Below, one piece after another: positions 16,136 through 24,482 of a stretch of 64,000 nt of DNA. Numbering within the stretch: the stretch's first letter is position 1; the number at the start of each line of letters is the position of its first letter. A model generated the notes under the pieces. That model saw only the letters and a list, made by a program, of their open reading frames with translations. It was not told the origin of the DNA and ran no database searches. Source of the stretch: DASSQJ01 sp963730165 (GTDB lineage Bacteria; Actinomycetota; Actinomycetes; Actinomycetales; Dermatophilaceae); assembly GCA_963730165.1 (NCBI GenBank), contig CAVSQS010000008.1, forward strand, positions 62,001-126,000, read 5' to 3'. Made by a program: the position numbers and the translations under genes.

Positions 16136-17605
16136 GTGACCGCACTGGGCAACGACGCTCTGTCCGAGCTGAGGGTTCCGACCCCCGGCTACGATCGCGC
16201 GGCCGCGGCCGTGGGCATCGTCCACTTCGGCTTCGGCAACTTCCACCGCTCGCACCAGGCGATGTACCTCGACGCCTTGATGGAGGAGGGCCACGGGGCG
16301 GAGTGGGGCATCTGCGGGGTCGGGGTGATGCCGCACGACACGCTGATGCGCGACGCGATGGCCGCCCAGGACACCCTCTACACGCTCATCGTCCGGCACC
16401 CCGACGGCTCGCTCGAGCCGCGGGTCATCGGGTCGGCCCTGGAGTACCTCTACGGGCCGGACGACCCGGAGGCCGTCTACGGCCGCCTCACCGACCCGGC
16501 CGTACGGATCGTCAGCCTCACGGTCACCGAAGGCGGCTACCTCAAGGACCCCGCGACCGGTGAGTTCGACCCGACCGACCCCGCCGTCGTCCACGACGTC
16601 GATCACCCCGAGAACCCTCGCACCGTCTTCGCCTACATCGTCGAGGGCCTGCGCCGTCGCCGCGCAGCGGGGCTGGACCCCTTCACGGTCCTCTCCTGCG
16701 ACAACCTCCAGGGCAACGGCGACGTCACCCGGCAGACCGTCACCGCGTTCGCCCGACTCGTCGACCCGGCGCTCGCGGACTGGATCGCCTCCGACGTGGT
16801 CTTCCCCAACAGCATGGTCGACCGCATCACTCCCGCCACGACGGACGCCGACCGCGACGCCCTGAGCAGGGACTTCGGCGTCGAGGACCGGTGGCCGGTG
16901 CCGGCCGAGCCGTTCACCCAGTGGATCGTCGAGGACCACTTCCCGCTCGGTCGCCCGGAGCTCGAGCGGGTCGGGGTGCAGTTCGTCGAGGACGTCGGCC
17001 CCTACGAGCTGATGAAGCTGCGGCTGCTCAACGCCACGCACCAGGCCCTCGCCTACCTCGGCGCGCCACTGGGGTACCTCCTCGTCCACGAGACGATGAC
17101 CGACGCGCGCATCCGGCGCTACCTCGAGCGGTACATGGCCGACGAGGCGGCGCCCACCCTCGGTGAGCTGCCCGGGATCGACCTCGACGCCTACATGGCC
17201 ACCCTCATCGAGCGCTACTCCAACCCCGGCATCCGCGACACCCTCGTCCGGCTCGCAACGGACGGGTCGAACCGGATGCCGACGTTCACGCTGCCGGCCA
17301 TCCGGGCGAACCTCGCCGCGGGCCGGCCGGTGGTGCTCGGGGCCGCCATGTGCGCCGCGTGGGCCGAGTACTGGCGGCTCATCGGCACGGGGGTGATCTC
17401 CGGCAGCGAGGTCCCCGACGACGTCAAGGCCGACGCGATGACGGCGGCCGCCCTCGCCGAGGACCCGTTCGCCTTCGTCGAGCAGCGCTCGCTGTTCGGT
17501 GAGGTCGCCGACGACGAGCGCTTCCGGGGTGCCTTCCTCGAGGCGCGTGCCTCGCTCGCAGGCCGTGGGGTCCACGCGACGCTCGATGACCTGCTCGGCG
17601 CCTAA
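16136..17605 (+). CDS. Mannitol/polyol 2-dehydrogenase, long-chain family
   Basis: A 489-residue NAD(P)-dependent dehydrogenase oxidising mannitol or a related polyol (arabinitol, sorbitol) to the ketose. The N-terminal Rossmann-like domain has VGIVHFGFGNFHRSHQA, the family signature region is VLSCDNLQGNG, and the catalytic Lys lies in LMKLRLLNATHQAL, with the Asn and His of that stretch as expected. The GTG follows AAAGGA by about 9 nt. It is beside an AraC regulator and a polyol ABC transporter, so it very likely acts on the imported polyol. The exact substrate cannot be read from sequence. Confidence 0.92.
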   Translation: MTALGNDALSELRVPTPGYDRAAAAVGIVHFGFGNFHRSHQAMYLDALMEEGHGAEWGICGVGVMPHDTLMRDAMAAQDTLYTLIVRHPDGSLEPRVIGSALEYLYGPDDPEAVYGRLTDPAVRIVSLTVTEGGYLKDPATGEFDPTDPAVVHDVDHPENPRTVFAYIVEGLRRRRAAGLDPFTVLSCDNLQGNGDVTRQTVTAFARLVDPALADWIASDVVFPNSMVDRITPATTDADRDALSRDFGVEDRWPVPAEPFTQWIVEDHFPLGRPELERVGVQFVEDVGPYELMKLRLLNATHQALAYLGAPLGYLLVHETMTDARIRRYLERYMADEAAPTLGELPGIDLDAYMATLIERYSNPGIRDTLVRLATDGSNRMPTFTLPAIRANLAAGRPVVLGAAMCAAWAEYWRLIGTGVISGSEVPDDVKADAMTAAALAEDPFAFVEQRSLFGEVADDERFRGAFLEARASLAGRGVHATLDDLLGA

Positions 17606-17631
17606 CCTCTCGCCCCGTGGGCCCTGGCCTG

Positions 17632-17664
17632 CGGCGACGCACCCCTCCCTGCCACGCGTCGCCG
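17632..17664. terminator. Hairpin between convergent dehydrogenase and araC-type genes
   Basis: A 9-bp perfect stem (CGGCGACGC at 17632-17640 with GCGTCGCCG at 17656-17664) and a 15-nt loop lie in the 63-nt gap between convergent stops. Confidence 0.5.
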
Positions 17665-17668
17665 TAGG

Positions 17669-18694
17669 TCAGCGGGGCGGCGCCTCGACCGGGGCCCGTA
17701 GGCCGAGGCTGAACAGCTCGGGCGGCGGCTTCTCGGTCGACTCCAGGCGGCGGTACTTCGTCGGGGTCGTGCCGACCTCGCCGAGGAACTGGCGGTTGAA
17801 GTTGGCCATGTTGTTGTAGCCGCTCATCGACGCCACCTGGGCGACGGAGTGGTCGGTGGTGTCGAGCAGCCGCCGGGCGTGCGCGATCCGCAGCTTCTTG
17901 ACCATGTTCGAGAAGGTCATCCCCGTGGCGGCCTTGAAGTACTTCGAGAAGGTCGGCTCGGACATGTAGGCCAGGTGCGCGGCGGTCGAGAGTCGGATGT
18001 CGCCGGTGAGGTTCTCGAAGATGTAGGTGAGCCCGGCCTCGACGGCCTCGCGGGACGAGGCGTCAGGGGGCTTGCCGAGCCACTCGCTGGCGAGCAGCTC
18101 GTACTCCTCGGGAGGCGCCTGGGCGAAGAGGGCGAGGACCTTGAAGAGGTGCGCCATCTGCTCCACCCCGCGGGTGTGGACGCAGGCGAGGATCGGCTCC
18201 GCGGCCCGCCAGGCCGTCGCCCCGGAGAACACGATGCCGCGGCTGGCGCGCTGCAGCATGTCGGAGACCTCGCCGAGCTCCGGCAGGACGGTCATCGCGC
18301 CACGGACCCACTCGTCGGTGAACTGGATGACGGCGTCCCGGTCGACCGCGACCTGGCCCTCGGGGAGGTCGCTCACCCAGTCGTGCGGGAGGTTCGGCCC
18401 CATGAGGCTCACCTGGCCGGGGCCGAAGGTGCCGATGTGGTCGCCGGCGATGAAGCTTCCGTGCGACTTGGTGATGAGGTGGATCTCGTACTCGGGGTGG
18501 CTGCCCCAGCCGCAGATCTCGCTCGGGAAGTCGTGGGTCAGCGCCCGGATCGACTGCTGCGGGTGTGGCGGGATGATCTCGCGCCGGGGTGCGAGGGGCA
18601 AGGCGTCGTGGGCGAGCGCGTCCCGAGGGGGCGGCGCGCCGGGCAGCGCCGGCCCTGAGGCCGAATCGGGACCACTTCGATACGAAATCGTCAT
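17669..18694 (-). CDS. AraC-family transcriptional regulator
   Basis: A 341-residue regulator. The N-terminal cupin-like ligand domain includes PEYEIHLITKSHGSFIAGDH and GPGQVSLMGPNLPHDWV. The C-terminal double helix-turn-helix is TAAHLAYMSEPTFSKYFKAA plus QVASMSGYNNMANFNRQFLG ending TTPTKYR. It lies between the polyol dehydrogenase and the divergent polyol ABC transporter, so it probably activates both in response to the polyol. The ATG is preceded by GGGAG (some 3-4 nt), a tight but usable spacing. The 280-nt region to the transporter gene is unusually AT-rich for this genome and is the expected binding region. Confidence 0.92.
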   Translation of the reverse strand: MTISYRSGPDSASGPALPGAPPPRDALAHDALPLAPRREIIPPHPQQSIRALTHDFPSEICGWGSHPEYEIHLITKSHGSFIAGDHIGTFGPGQVSLMGPNLPHDWVSDLPEGQVAVDRDAVIQFTDEWVRGAMTVLPELGEVSDMLQRASRGIVFSGATAWRAAEPILACVHTRGVEQMAHLFKVLALFAQAPPEEYELLASEWLGKPPDASSREAVEAGLTYIFENLTGDIRLSTAAHLAYMSEPTFSKYFKAATGMTFSNMVKKLRIAHARRLLDTTDHSVAQVASMSGYNNMANFNRQFLGEVGTTPTKYRRLESTEKPPPELFSLGLRAPVEAPPR

Positions 18695-18821
18695 CTCCCT
18701 GTGTGGCGCATCCCACAGCCCGGTGCTATTTGGCTACAGGCCGTGGTGAATTCTGGCGCCGCCGCTCCCTCGCTGTCGGTGACGTCAGAAAGATAGTACC
18801 GAAATGGGCTCGCGGGTGGGG

Positions 18822-18850
18822 TTGCCGTTGGCCCCTCGTCTTCCTAGATT
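18822..18850 (+). promoter_or_regulatory. Promoter of the polyol ABC transporter operon
   Basis: TTGCCG (18822-18827), a 17-bp spacer and TAGATT (18845-18850) form a good sigma-A-type promoter. It implies a leader of about 118 nt before the binding-protein ATG. The AT-rich stretch just upstream (agatagtaccgaaat, around 18791) is a plausible AraC-type site. Confidence 0.6.
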
Positions 18851-18974
18851 TCACAGAAGTTCCATCCGTACGCCACGGACGTCCGGGCACCGACGGGTCG
18901 AGGGAGGCCCGGGCGGACGCCCCGAGGGTCGGAACGGTCGGAGCGACCAGGAGTACCTACCAAAGGAGTTAGGA

Positions 18975-20336
18975 ATGCTTGCGAAGAAGCGCATGCTGAC
19001 GCTCGGAGCCGGCGCCATGGCGTCCGCGTTGGCGCTCGCCGCGTGCTCGTCGGGCGCTGTGTCGTCCGACAACGGCTCTGCCGCGGACGGCGGCACCGTG
19101 ACCCTCAACCTCGCCACCGTCAACAACGGCCAGATGAAGGACATGGAGCAGCTGAAGTCCGAGTACGAGGCCGCGAACCCGGGCACCACGGTCAACTTCC
19201 AGGTGATGGAGGAGGGCGACCTGCGCGCCGCCGTCACCGCGGACGTGGCCAGCGGAGCCGGGCAGTACGACATCGTCACCATCGGCGCCTACGAGACGCC
19301 GCAGTGGGGAGCCAACGGCTGGCTCGTCGACCTCACCCCCGACCTCGAGTCCGACTCGAGCTACGACGTCAACGACCTGCTGCCGCCGGTCCGTGACGTC
19401 AACTCCTACGAGGGCAAGCTCTTCGCCGTCCCGTTCTACGGTGAGTCCTCGTTCCTCATGTACCGCAAGGACATCCTCGACAAGGCGGGCATCACCTTCT
19501 CGGGGACGCCGACCTGGCAGGAGGTCGCCGACGCGGCCAAGAAGGTCAACACCTCCGACATGGCCGGCATCTGCATGCGCGGCAAGCCGGGCTGGGGTGA
19601 CCTCTTCGGCCCGCTCACCACGGTGGTGCAGACGTTCGGCGGCAACTGGTACGACATGGACTGGAACGCCACCGTCGACACCCCGGAGTGGAAGGAGGCC
19701 GTCAGCTTCTACAAGAACATGCTCGACGAGTCCGGTGAGGCCGACCCCGTCTCCTACAGCTTCAACGAGTGCCTGACCGCGGTGAAGGAGAGCAAGGCCG
19801 CGATGTGGGCCGACGCCACCGTCGCCGCCTCGATGCTCGAGGCCGACGACTCGCCGGTCAAGGGCAAGATGGGCTACGTCCCGATGCCCGTGGTCAAGAC
19901 CGACCAGTCGGGCTGGCTGTGGAGCTGGAACCTCGCGATCCCGTCCTCGACCAAGCAGAAGGATGCCGCGGTCAAGTTCGTCAAGTGGGCGACGAGCAAG
20001 GACTACATCAAGCTCGTCGGCGACAAGATCGGCTGGTCCAACGTCCCGCCGGGCTCGCGGACCTCGACCTACGAGATCCCTGAGTACAAGGACGCCGCCG
20101 CGGCCTACGCCCCACTCACCCTGGACGTCATGAGCTCGGTCAACCCGAAGCAGCCGGGAGTCAACCCGCAGCCGTACGTGGGCATCCAGTACGTCTCGAT
20201 CCCGGAGTTCCAGGACGTGGGCAACCAGTGCGCACAGCTGGTCGCCGACTACATCGCAGGCCGCTCCTCGATCGACGACGCGCTGGCCCAGTGCCAGAGC
20301 ATCGCCCAGGAAGCCGGCGACAAGCACAAGAGCTGA
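18975..20336 (+). CDS. Polyol-binding lipoprotein of an ABC transporter (family 1)
   Basis: A 453-residue extracellular solute-binding protein. The signal peptide MLAKKRMLTLGAGAMASALA runs to lipobox LALAAC, so the mature protein is lipid-anchored. The mature part is a family 1 binding protein (TLNLATVNNGQMKDMEQLKS, YDIVTIGAYETPQWGANGWL, FAVPFYGESSFLMYRKDIL, YIKLVGDKIGWSNVPPGSR) like sorbitol/mannitol-binding SmoE. ATG 18975 follows AAGGAGTTAGGA. It heads an operon with two permeases and an SDR dehydrogenase, next to a polyol dehydrogenase, supporting a polyol ligand. Confidence 0.93.
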   Translation: MLAKKRMLTLGAGAMASALALAACSSGAVSSDNGSAADGGTVTLNLATVNNGQMKDMEQLKSEYEAANPGTTVNFQVMEEGDLRAAVTADVASGAGQYDIVTIGAYETPQWGANGWLVDLTPDLESDSSYDVNDLLPPVRDVNSYEGKLFAVPFYGESSFLMYRKDILDKAGITFSGTPTWQEVADAAKKVNTSDMAGICMRGKPGWGDLFGPLTTVVQTFGGNWYDMDWNATVDTPEWKEAVSFYKNMLDESGEADPVSYSFNECLTAVKESKAAMWADATVAASMLEADDSPVKGKMGYVPMPVVKTDQSGWLWSWNLAIPSSTKQKDAAVKFVKWATSKDYIKLVGDKIGWSNVPPGSRTSTYEIPEYKDAAAAYAPLTLDVMSSVNPKQPGVNPQPYVGIQYVSIPEFQDVGNQCAQLVADYIAGRSSIDDALAQCQSIAQEAGDKHKS

Positions 20337-20369
20337 CGCCACGCCAGACGTGACGTCGCCACGCTGACG

Positions 20370-20408
20370 CGGGTGCCGGGCCGGGCCACGAGCCGGGCCC
20401 GGCACCCG
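20370..20408 (+). terminator. Intercistronic stem-loop after the binding-protein gene
   Basis: A 13-bp perfect stem (20370-20382 with 20396-20408) lies in the 115-nt gap between the binding-protein and first permease genes. Such hairpins commonly protect the upstream mRNA or attenuate transcription, so binding protein exceeds permease. Confidence 0.65.
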
Positions 20409-20451
20409 TACCACCCTTCTTGTCACCGCAGTCGCACAAGGGAGTGCCGAC

Positions 20452-21396
20452 ATGACGACCACCACGAAAACGAGCGAGCTGGACGAGGTCGAGGCCAGGA
20501 ACGCGACCGACAAGGCACGGCTGAAGCGCAAGGAGCTGTGGACCAACCGGCGGCTGCTGCTCCCGGCGGTCATCTTCCTCATCCTGCTGACGCAGATCCC
20601 GTTCGTCACGACCATCGGCTACTCGCTGATGAAGTGGAACCTGCTCTACCCGAACGACCGTGCTTTCGCCGGGTTCTCCAACTACTCGAGCGCGCTGACC
20701 TCAGGTGACCTGTGGCCCTCGATCGTCGCCACCGTGCTCATCACCGCCTTCTCGGTCACCCTGGCCGTCCTCTTCGGCATGCTCTTCGCGGTGCTCCTCG
20801 ACCGGCAGTTCCGCGGCCGTGCCGTCGCCAGGACCCTGATGATCACCCCGTTCCTCATCATGCCGGCGGCAGCGTCACTGATCTGGAAGTACTCGATGTT
20901 CGACACCAACATCGGGATGATCAACTGGGCGCTGCGCAGCGTCGGGCTCCCCATCATCTCGTGGAGCACCGAGCACCCGATGGCGACCGTCGTCATCGTC
21001 CTGACCTGGCAGTTCACCCCGTTCATGATGCTGATCCTGCTGGCCGGCCTGCAGGGACAGGACCGGGGCATCCTCGAGGCGGCGCAGGTCGACGGCGCCG
21101 GCCCGTGGCGCACCTTCACGTGGATCACGCTGCCGCACCTGCGGATGTACATCGAGATCGGCGTGCTCCTCGGCTCGGTCATCATCATCCAGGTCTTCGA
21201 CCCCATCGCCATCCTCACCAAGGGCACCGGCGGCACGAAGACCTTGGCCTACCTGCTCTACGAGCGGGCCTTCATCGGCCTCGACATCGGGCAGGCGGCC
21301 GCCTACGGCGTCGTCACCGTGATCCTCACCATCATCGTCGCGACGATCGCCCTCAAGTCCGTCTTCAAGGTCTTCATGGCAGGAGGAAGCCGATGA
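20452..21396 (+). CDS. ABC transporter permease, polyol uptake (first subunit, MalF-like)
   Basis: A 314-residue inner-membrane protein with about six membrane segments (first LLLPAVIFLILLTQIPFVTT). The EAA loop that docks the ATPase is ILEAAQVDGAGPWRTFTWIT with the following LP. Six-segment MalF-type subunits pair with a MalG-type subunit. Its stop overlaps the next permease ATG as ATGA, so the two are translationally coupled. No ATPase gene is in the operon; in actinomycetes one shared MsiK-type ATPase often serves several importers. Confidence 0.94.
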   Translation: MTTTTKTSELDEVEARNATDKARLKRKELWTNRRLLLPAVIFLILLTQIPFVTTIGYSLMKWNLLYPNDRAFAGFSNYSSALTSGDLWPSIVATVLITAFSVTLAVLFGMLFAVLLDRQFRGRAVARTLMITPFLIMPAAASLIWKYSMFDTNIGMINWALRSVGLPIISWSTEHPMATVVIVLTWQFTPFMMLILLAGLQGQDRGILEAAQVDGAGPWRTFTWITLPHLRMYIEIGVLLGSVIIIQVFDPIAILTKGTGGTKTLAYLLYERAFIGLDIGQAAAYGVVTVILTIIVATIALKSVFKVFMAGGSR

Positions 21397-22208
21397 GCAA
21401 CCGCGTCAAGGCCTCGCTGGTCACGGCGGGCACCTGGGTGCTCGTCCTGTTGTTCTTCTTCCCGGTGTTCTGGATGGTGATCAACGGCTTCAAGCCGGAG
21501 TCGATCGCCTCGTCGGTCAACCCGAAGATCTTCTTCAAACCCGTCACCGAGGGCTACCAGCTCGCGATGGACCGCGGGATGGCGGGGTACCTGCAGAACT
21601 CGCTCACCGCCGCCGTCACCTCGACGATCATCGCGGTCGCGCTCGCCATCCCGGCTGCGTACGCCCTCTCGATCCGCACCGTGAAGAACCCGCAGAACTC
21701 GCTGTCGTTCTTCATCTCGACCCGGTTCATGCCGCTGGCGGCGATCGTCCTGCCGCTGTTCATGATCCTCAAGACGATCGACCTGCTCGACAACATCTAC
21801 ATGCTGGCCATCGTCTACGCCGCGATGAACCTCCCGGTGACCGTCTGGATGATGCGCTCGTTCTTCCTCGAGGTGCCCTACGAGATCATCGAGGCGGCCC
21901 GCGTCGACGGGGTCGGTCTGGGCCGCGAGATCTTCCGGATCGCGCTGCCCCTGGTGCTCCCCGGGGTGGCCGCCGCGGCCCTGATCAGCTTCATCTTCGC
22001 GTGGAACGAGTACTTCCTGGCACTGATCCTCACCAGCTCGGCCGCACGGACCACACCACCGTTCCTCGGCAGCTTCGTCGACGGTCGTGGCCAGTTCCTC
22101 GCCGTGCTCTCGGCGGCGGCGACGATCGCGGCGCTGCCGGTCATCATCGCCGGCTGGGTCGCGCAGAAGCAGCTGGTCCGCGGCCTGTCGATGGGTGCCA
22201 TCAAGTGA
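21393..22208 (+). CDS. ABC transporter permease, polyol uptake (second subunit, MalG-like)
   Basis: A 271-residue inner-membrane protein with six predicted membrane segments, first SLVTAGTWVLVLLFFFPVFW. Its EAA loop is IIEAARVDGVGLGREIFRIA followed by LPLVLPG, as in MalG/SmoG-type subunits. AGGAGG lies 5-6 nt before the ATG, which overlaps the previous stop by 4 bp. It forms the channel with the preceding permease. The SDR gene follows after 31 nt. Confidence 0.94.
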   Translation: MSNRVKASLVTAGTWVLVLLFFFPVFWMVINGFKPESIASSVNPKIFFKPVTEGYQLAMDRGMAGYLQNSLTAAVTSTIIAVALAIPAAYALSIRTVKNPQNSLSFFISTRFMPLAAIVLPLFMILKTIDLLDNIYMLAIVYAAMNLPVTVWMMRSFFLEVPYEIIEAARVDGVGLGREIFRIALPLVLPGVAAAALISFIFAWNEYFLALILTSSAARTTPPFLGSFVDGRGQFLAVLSAAATIAALPVIIAGWVAQKQLVRGLSMGAIK

Positions 22209-22239
22209 CCGGTCCGCTCCCGTCGCCGAGGACGGCGCG

Positions 22240-22983
22240 GTGAACGGCCACTGGCGCAGCCTCCAGGACACCGTCGTCGTCGTCACCGGCGCCGGTGGCG
22301 GGATCGGCGGTGCCACCGCCCGGCTGGTCCTCGAGGTCGGCGGCCGGGTCGTCGCCGGCGACCTGCGGGAGGAGTCCCTCGCCCTGCTCCGCGAGGAGTG
22401 GGGAGAGGACCGGCTCGTCACCGTCGTCGGCGACTCGCGGCTCGAGGCGACTGCCGACGCGCTCGTCGCCGCCGGGGTCGAGGCGTTCGGGCGGGTCGAC
22501 TCGGTCGTGGCCAACGCCGCCGTCGGCTTCTACGGCGGCGTGCTCGACTACACGGCCGAGCAGGTCGAGCTCATGGTCGACCTGAACGTCAAGGGCACGG
22601 TCTGGCTGGCCCGCTCCGCGGTCAGGAGGTTCCGTGACCAGGGCGACGGCGGTGACATCGTCATCATCGGCTCGGTCGCGGGCCTGATGATCGGCGGGGG
22701 CAAGGAGGCCGTGTACGCGGCCACGAAGGGCGCGCAGGTCAACCTCGGGACGGCGCTCGACCGCGAGCTGCGCGGCGAGGGCATCCGCACGACCGTCATC
22801 GCGCCGGCCGGTGTGAACACCGCCTTCGCGGCCGCCGACGGCCGGTTCGGAGGAAAGGACCCGTCGGAGGGCGACTTCATGGAGCCGTCCGACATCGCCG
22901 AGGCGATCGTGTACACCCTGCGCCAGCCCCGCCGGATGCGCACCGAGCTGTGGACGATGTGGAGCCTCGCCGAGAACCACTGA
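22240..22983 (+). CDS. Short-chain dehydrogenase (polyol-type SDR)
   Basis: A 247-residue classical SDR. The NAD(P)-binding motif is VVVTGAGGGIGGATA and the NAG-equivalent is SVVANAAVGFYGG. The catalytic residues are Ser in IIGSVAGLM, Tyr and Lys in VYAATKGAQ. It is the last gene of the polyol uptake operon and ends at a perfect terminator, so it probably oxidises a polyol or its product. The GTG at 22240 has GAGGAC upstream and fits the SDR N-terminus; the frame is open further upstream into the permease. Confidence 0.9.
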   Translation: MNGHWRSLQDTVVVVTGAGGGIGGATARLVLEVGGRVVAGDLREESLALLREEWGEDRLVTVVGDSRLEATADALVAAGVEAFGRVDSVVANAAVGFYGGVLDYTAEQVELMVDLNVKGTVWLARSAVRRFRDQGDGGDIVIIGSVAGLMIGGGKEAVYAATKGAQVNLGTALDRELRGEGIRTTVIAPAGVNTAFAAADGRFGGKDPSEGDFMEPSDIAEAIVYTLRQPRRMRTELWTMWSLAENH

Positions 22984-22993
22984 CCCTGCACGC

Positions 22994-23028
22994 GAGATCC
23001 CCCGGGAGCGCCGCTCCCGGGGGATCTC
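22994..23028 (+). terminator. Strong terminator of the polyol operon
   Basis: A perfect 16-bp stem (22994-23009 with 23013-23028) with a 3-nt loop starts 10 nt after the SDR stop and lies between it and the convergent tRNA gene. Confidence 0.85.
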
Positions 23029-23034
23029 CGTGTG

Positions 23035-23124
23035 CGGAGGCGGAGGGATTTGAACCCTCGATGGGCGGTTAGCCCAAACCGCATTAGCAGTGCGGCGCCA
23101 TAGACCGGACTAGGCGACGCCTCC
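23035..23124 (-). tRNA. tRNA-Ser (GCU anticodon)
   Basis: On the minus strand: acceptor GGAGGCG/CGCCTCC with discriminator G, anticodon stem CCGCA/TGCGG with loop CTGCTAA (anticodon GCT), a long variable arm typical of tRNA-Ser, and T-arm GGGTTCAAATCCC. 90 nt; CCA not encoded. Confidence 0.97.
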
Positions 23125-23172
23125 AACGTCGCACAGGGTAACCGTCGGTCGACCCGCCGGGCAAAGCGGCCC

Positions 23173-24009
23173 TCAGCCGTCCCCGGCGCCGAGGAGCCGG
23201 AGCAGCGCCTCGAGCTCGGCCCCGTCCCCGACCGCGCGGGCACGGTCGGTGTAGAAGTGGCCGAGGCCGCGCCAGACCTCGGCCGCGGCGGGGTCGTCGG
23301 GTGCCAGGAAGGCGGAGATCTCGAGCATCTCGGCGTCCCAGCGGTAGGCCTTCGGGTACATCGCCGGCACGGCGGCAGGTAGCCGGTCGAGCAACCACGG
23401 CATGCTGCCGCGCATCTCCTCCAGCAGGTCCTCGTCCACGCCGTGGCGCCCGGCCGCGAGGAGCACGGCGGTGGCCAGGCCGATGACACCCTTGTTGAGG
23501 CCGCCGTAGCACATCTTGAGCGCCGACGCCGCGCCGGTCGGGCCGTCGAGCACGCGGACGTCGAGGCCGAGGTGACGAAGCAGGGCGACCTCCCGGGCGT
23601 CGTCACCACTTGCGTACAGCCGGGGGCCGTCGTAGCCCCGCTCCGGTGGACCGCCGATGATCGCGCCGTCGACGAACCGGGCACCGGCGCTGACGACGCG
23701 GTCGGCGAGCGCCCGGGTCGTCTCCGGCGCGATCGCGTTGGCGTCGCAGAAGAGGACGCCCGGACCCAGGACGGGCCTCAGCGCCTCGACCACCGCGGCG
23801 GCCTGGGCAGGGGGGACGATCGACAGCACCACGTCGGCCCGGACGACCTCCTCGAGGGTCGCGTCCCGCATGCCGGCGGCCGCAGCGCGCCGGCGACCGG
23901 CCGCGCTCCGGCCGTCGAGCACGGTCAGCACGGTGGCGCCGTTCTCGCTGAGCAGCCGTGCGACCCCGGACCCCATCGCCCCCGTCCCGATGACCGCCAC
24001 CGTCTCCAC
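23173..24009 (-). CDS. 6-phosphogluconate dehydrogenase-like NAD(P)-binding protein
   Basis: A 278-residue beta-hydroxyacid dehydrogenase-like protein. The dinucleotide fold is VETVAVIGTGAMGSGVARLL at the very N-terminus. The C-terminal all-helical domain carries SALKMCYGGLNKGVIGLATA with the expected catalytic Lys, as in DUF1932-type family members. Its substrate is unknown. The GTG at 24009 is forced by the Rossmann motif starting at residue 2. It overlaps the 3' end of the upstream same-strand gtrA-like gene by 85 nt, which is unusual. tRNA-Ser lies downstream. Confidence 0.85.
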   Translation of the reverse strand: METVAVIGTGAMGSGVARLLSENGATVLTVLDGRSAAGRRRAAAAGMRDATLEEVVRADVVLSIVPPAQAAAVVEALRPVLGPGVLFCDANAIAPETTRALADRVVSAGARFVDGAIIGGPPERGYDGPRLYASGDDAREVALLRHLGLDVRVLDGPTGAASALKMCYGGLNKGVIGLATAVLLAAGRHGVDEDLLEEMRGSMPWLLDRLPAAVPAMYPKAYRWDAEMLEISAFLAPDDPAAAEVWRGLGHFYTDRARAVGDGAELEALLRLLGAGDG

Positions 24010-24482
24010 GCGCCGAGTGTAGGTGCGTGCACGGTCGGCCGGTCCGGAGCGGATGCCGGGGGTCGGCTCGGTCGGAACACCCACCACCTCATCGCGAGGA
24101 ACTTCACGGCCGTGGCGGTCGCCGTCGTCACCGCGACGGCGCCGGTCTCGAGCCAGGTGGGGGCCTCGGGTGCGATGACGTCGAGCACGCGGAGCCCGCC
24201 CGAGGTCATCGCCAGGGTCAGCGCCAGCACCACGAGGCCCTGGAGCTGGTGCCGTGCCGCGCCGTCGCGCCCCTGCACCCCGAACGTCCACCGACGGTTG
24301 GCCCACGTGTTCGCCACCGCGGCGACGAGCAACGCGGTCGCGTTGGCGAGCTGGGCCGAGGTGAGCACCTGGTGGAGCAGGAGGAACCCGCCGAGGTGGA
24401 CCACGGTGCTCGCGGCGCCGATCAGGCCGAACGCGACGAGCTGGCCGGTCAGGGGCCTGCGGAGCGCCGGCCCGAAGGTCAT
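23925..24482 (-). CDS. GtrA-family membrane protein
   Basis: A 185-residue protein with four membrane segments (LVAFGLIGAASTVVHLGGFL, LANATALLVAAVANTWANRR, LVVLALTLAMTSGGLRVLDV, AVAVTTATATAVKFLAMRWW). The GtrA signatures are NTWANRRWTF and KFLAMRWWVF. GtrA-like proteins are thought to help move lipid-linked sugars across the membrane. Its ATG overlaps the stop of the upstream glycosyltransferase gene by 4 bp, supporting a shared glycosylation role. After WWVF the frame continues some 50 residues into the next gene, so the tail is probably non-conserved read-through. Confidence 0.85.
   Translation of the reverse strand: MTFGPALRRPLTGQLVAFGLIGAASTVVHLGGFLLLHQVLTSAQLANATALLVAAVANTWANRRWTFGVQGRDGAARHQLQGLVVLALTLAMTSGGLRVLDVIAPEAPTWLETGAVAVTTATATAVKFLAMRWWVFRPSRPPASAPDRPTVHAPTLGAWRRWRSSGRGRWGPGSHGCSARTAPPC

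Noticed and set aside
18683..18800. Similar tAC-GAAAT sequences as AraC-type direct repeats
   Set aside because: The two copies (near 18685 and 18798) differ by an internal base and lie in an AT-rich stretch, so the match is not strong enough to call sites.
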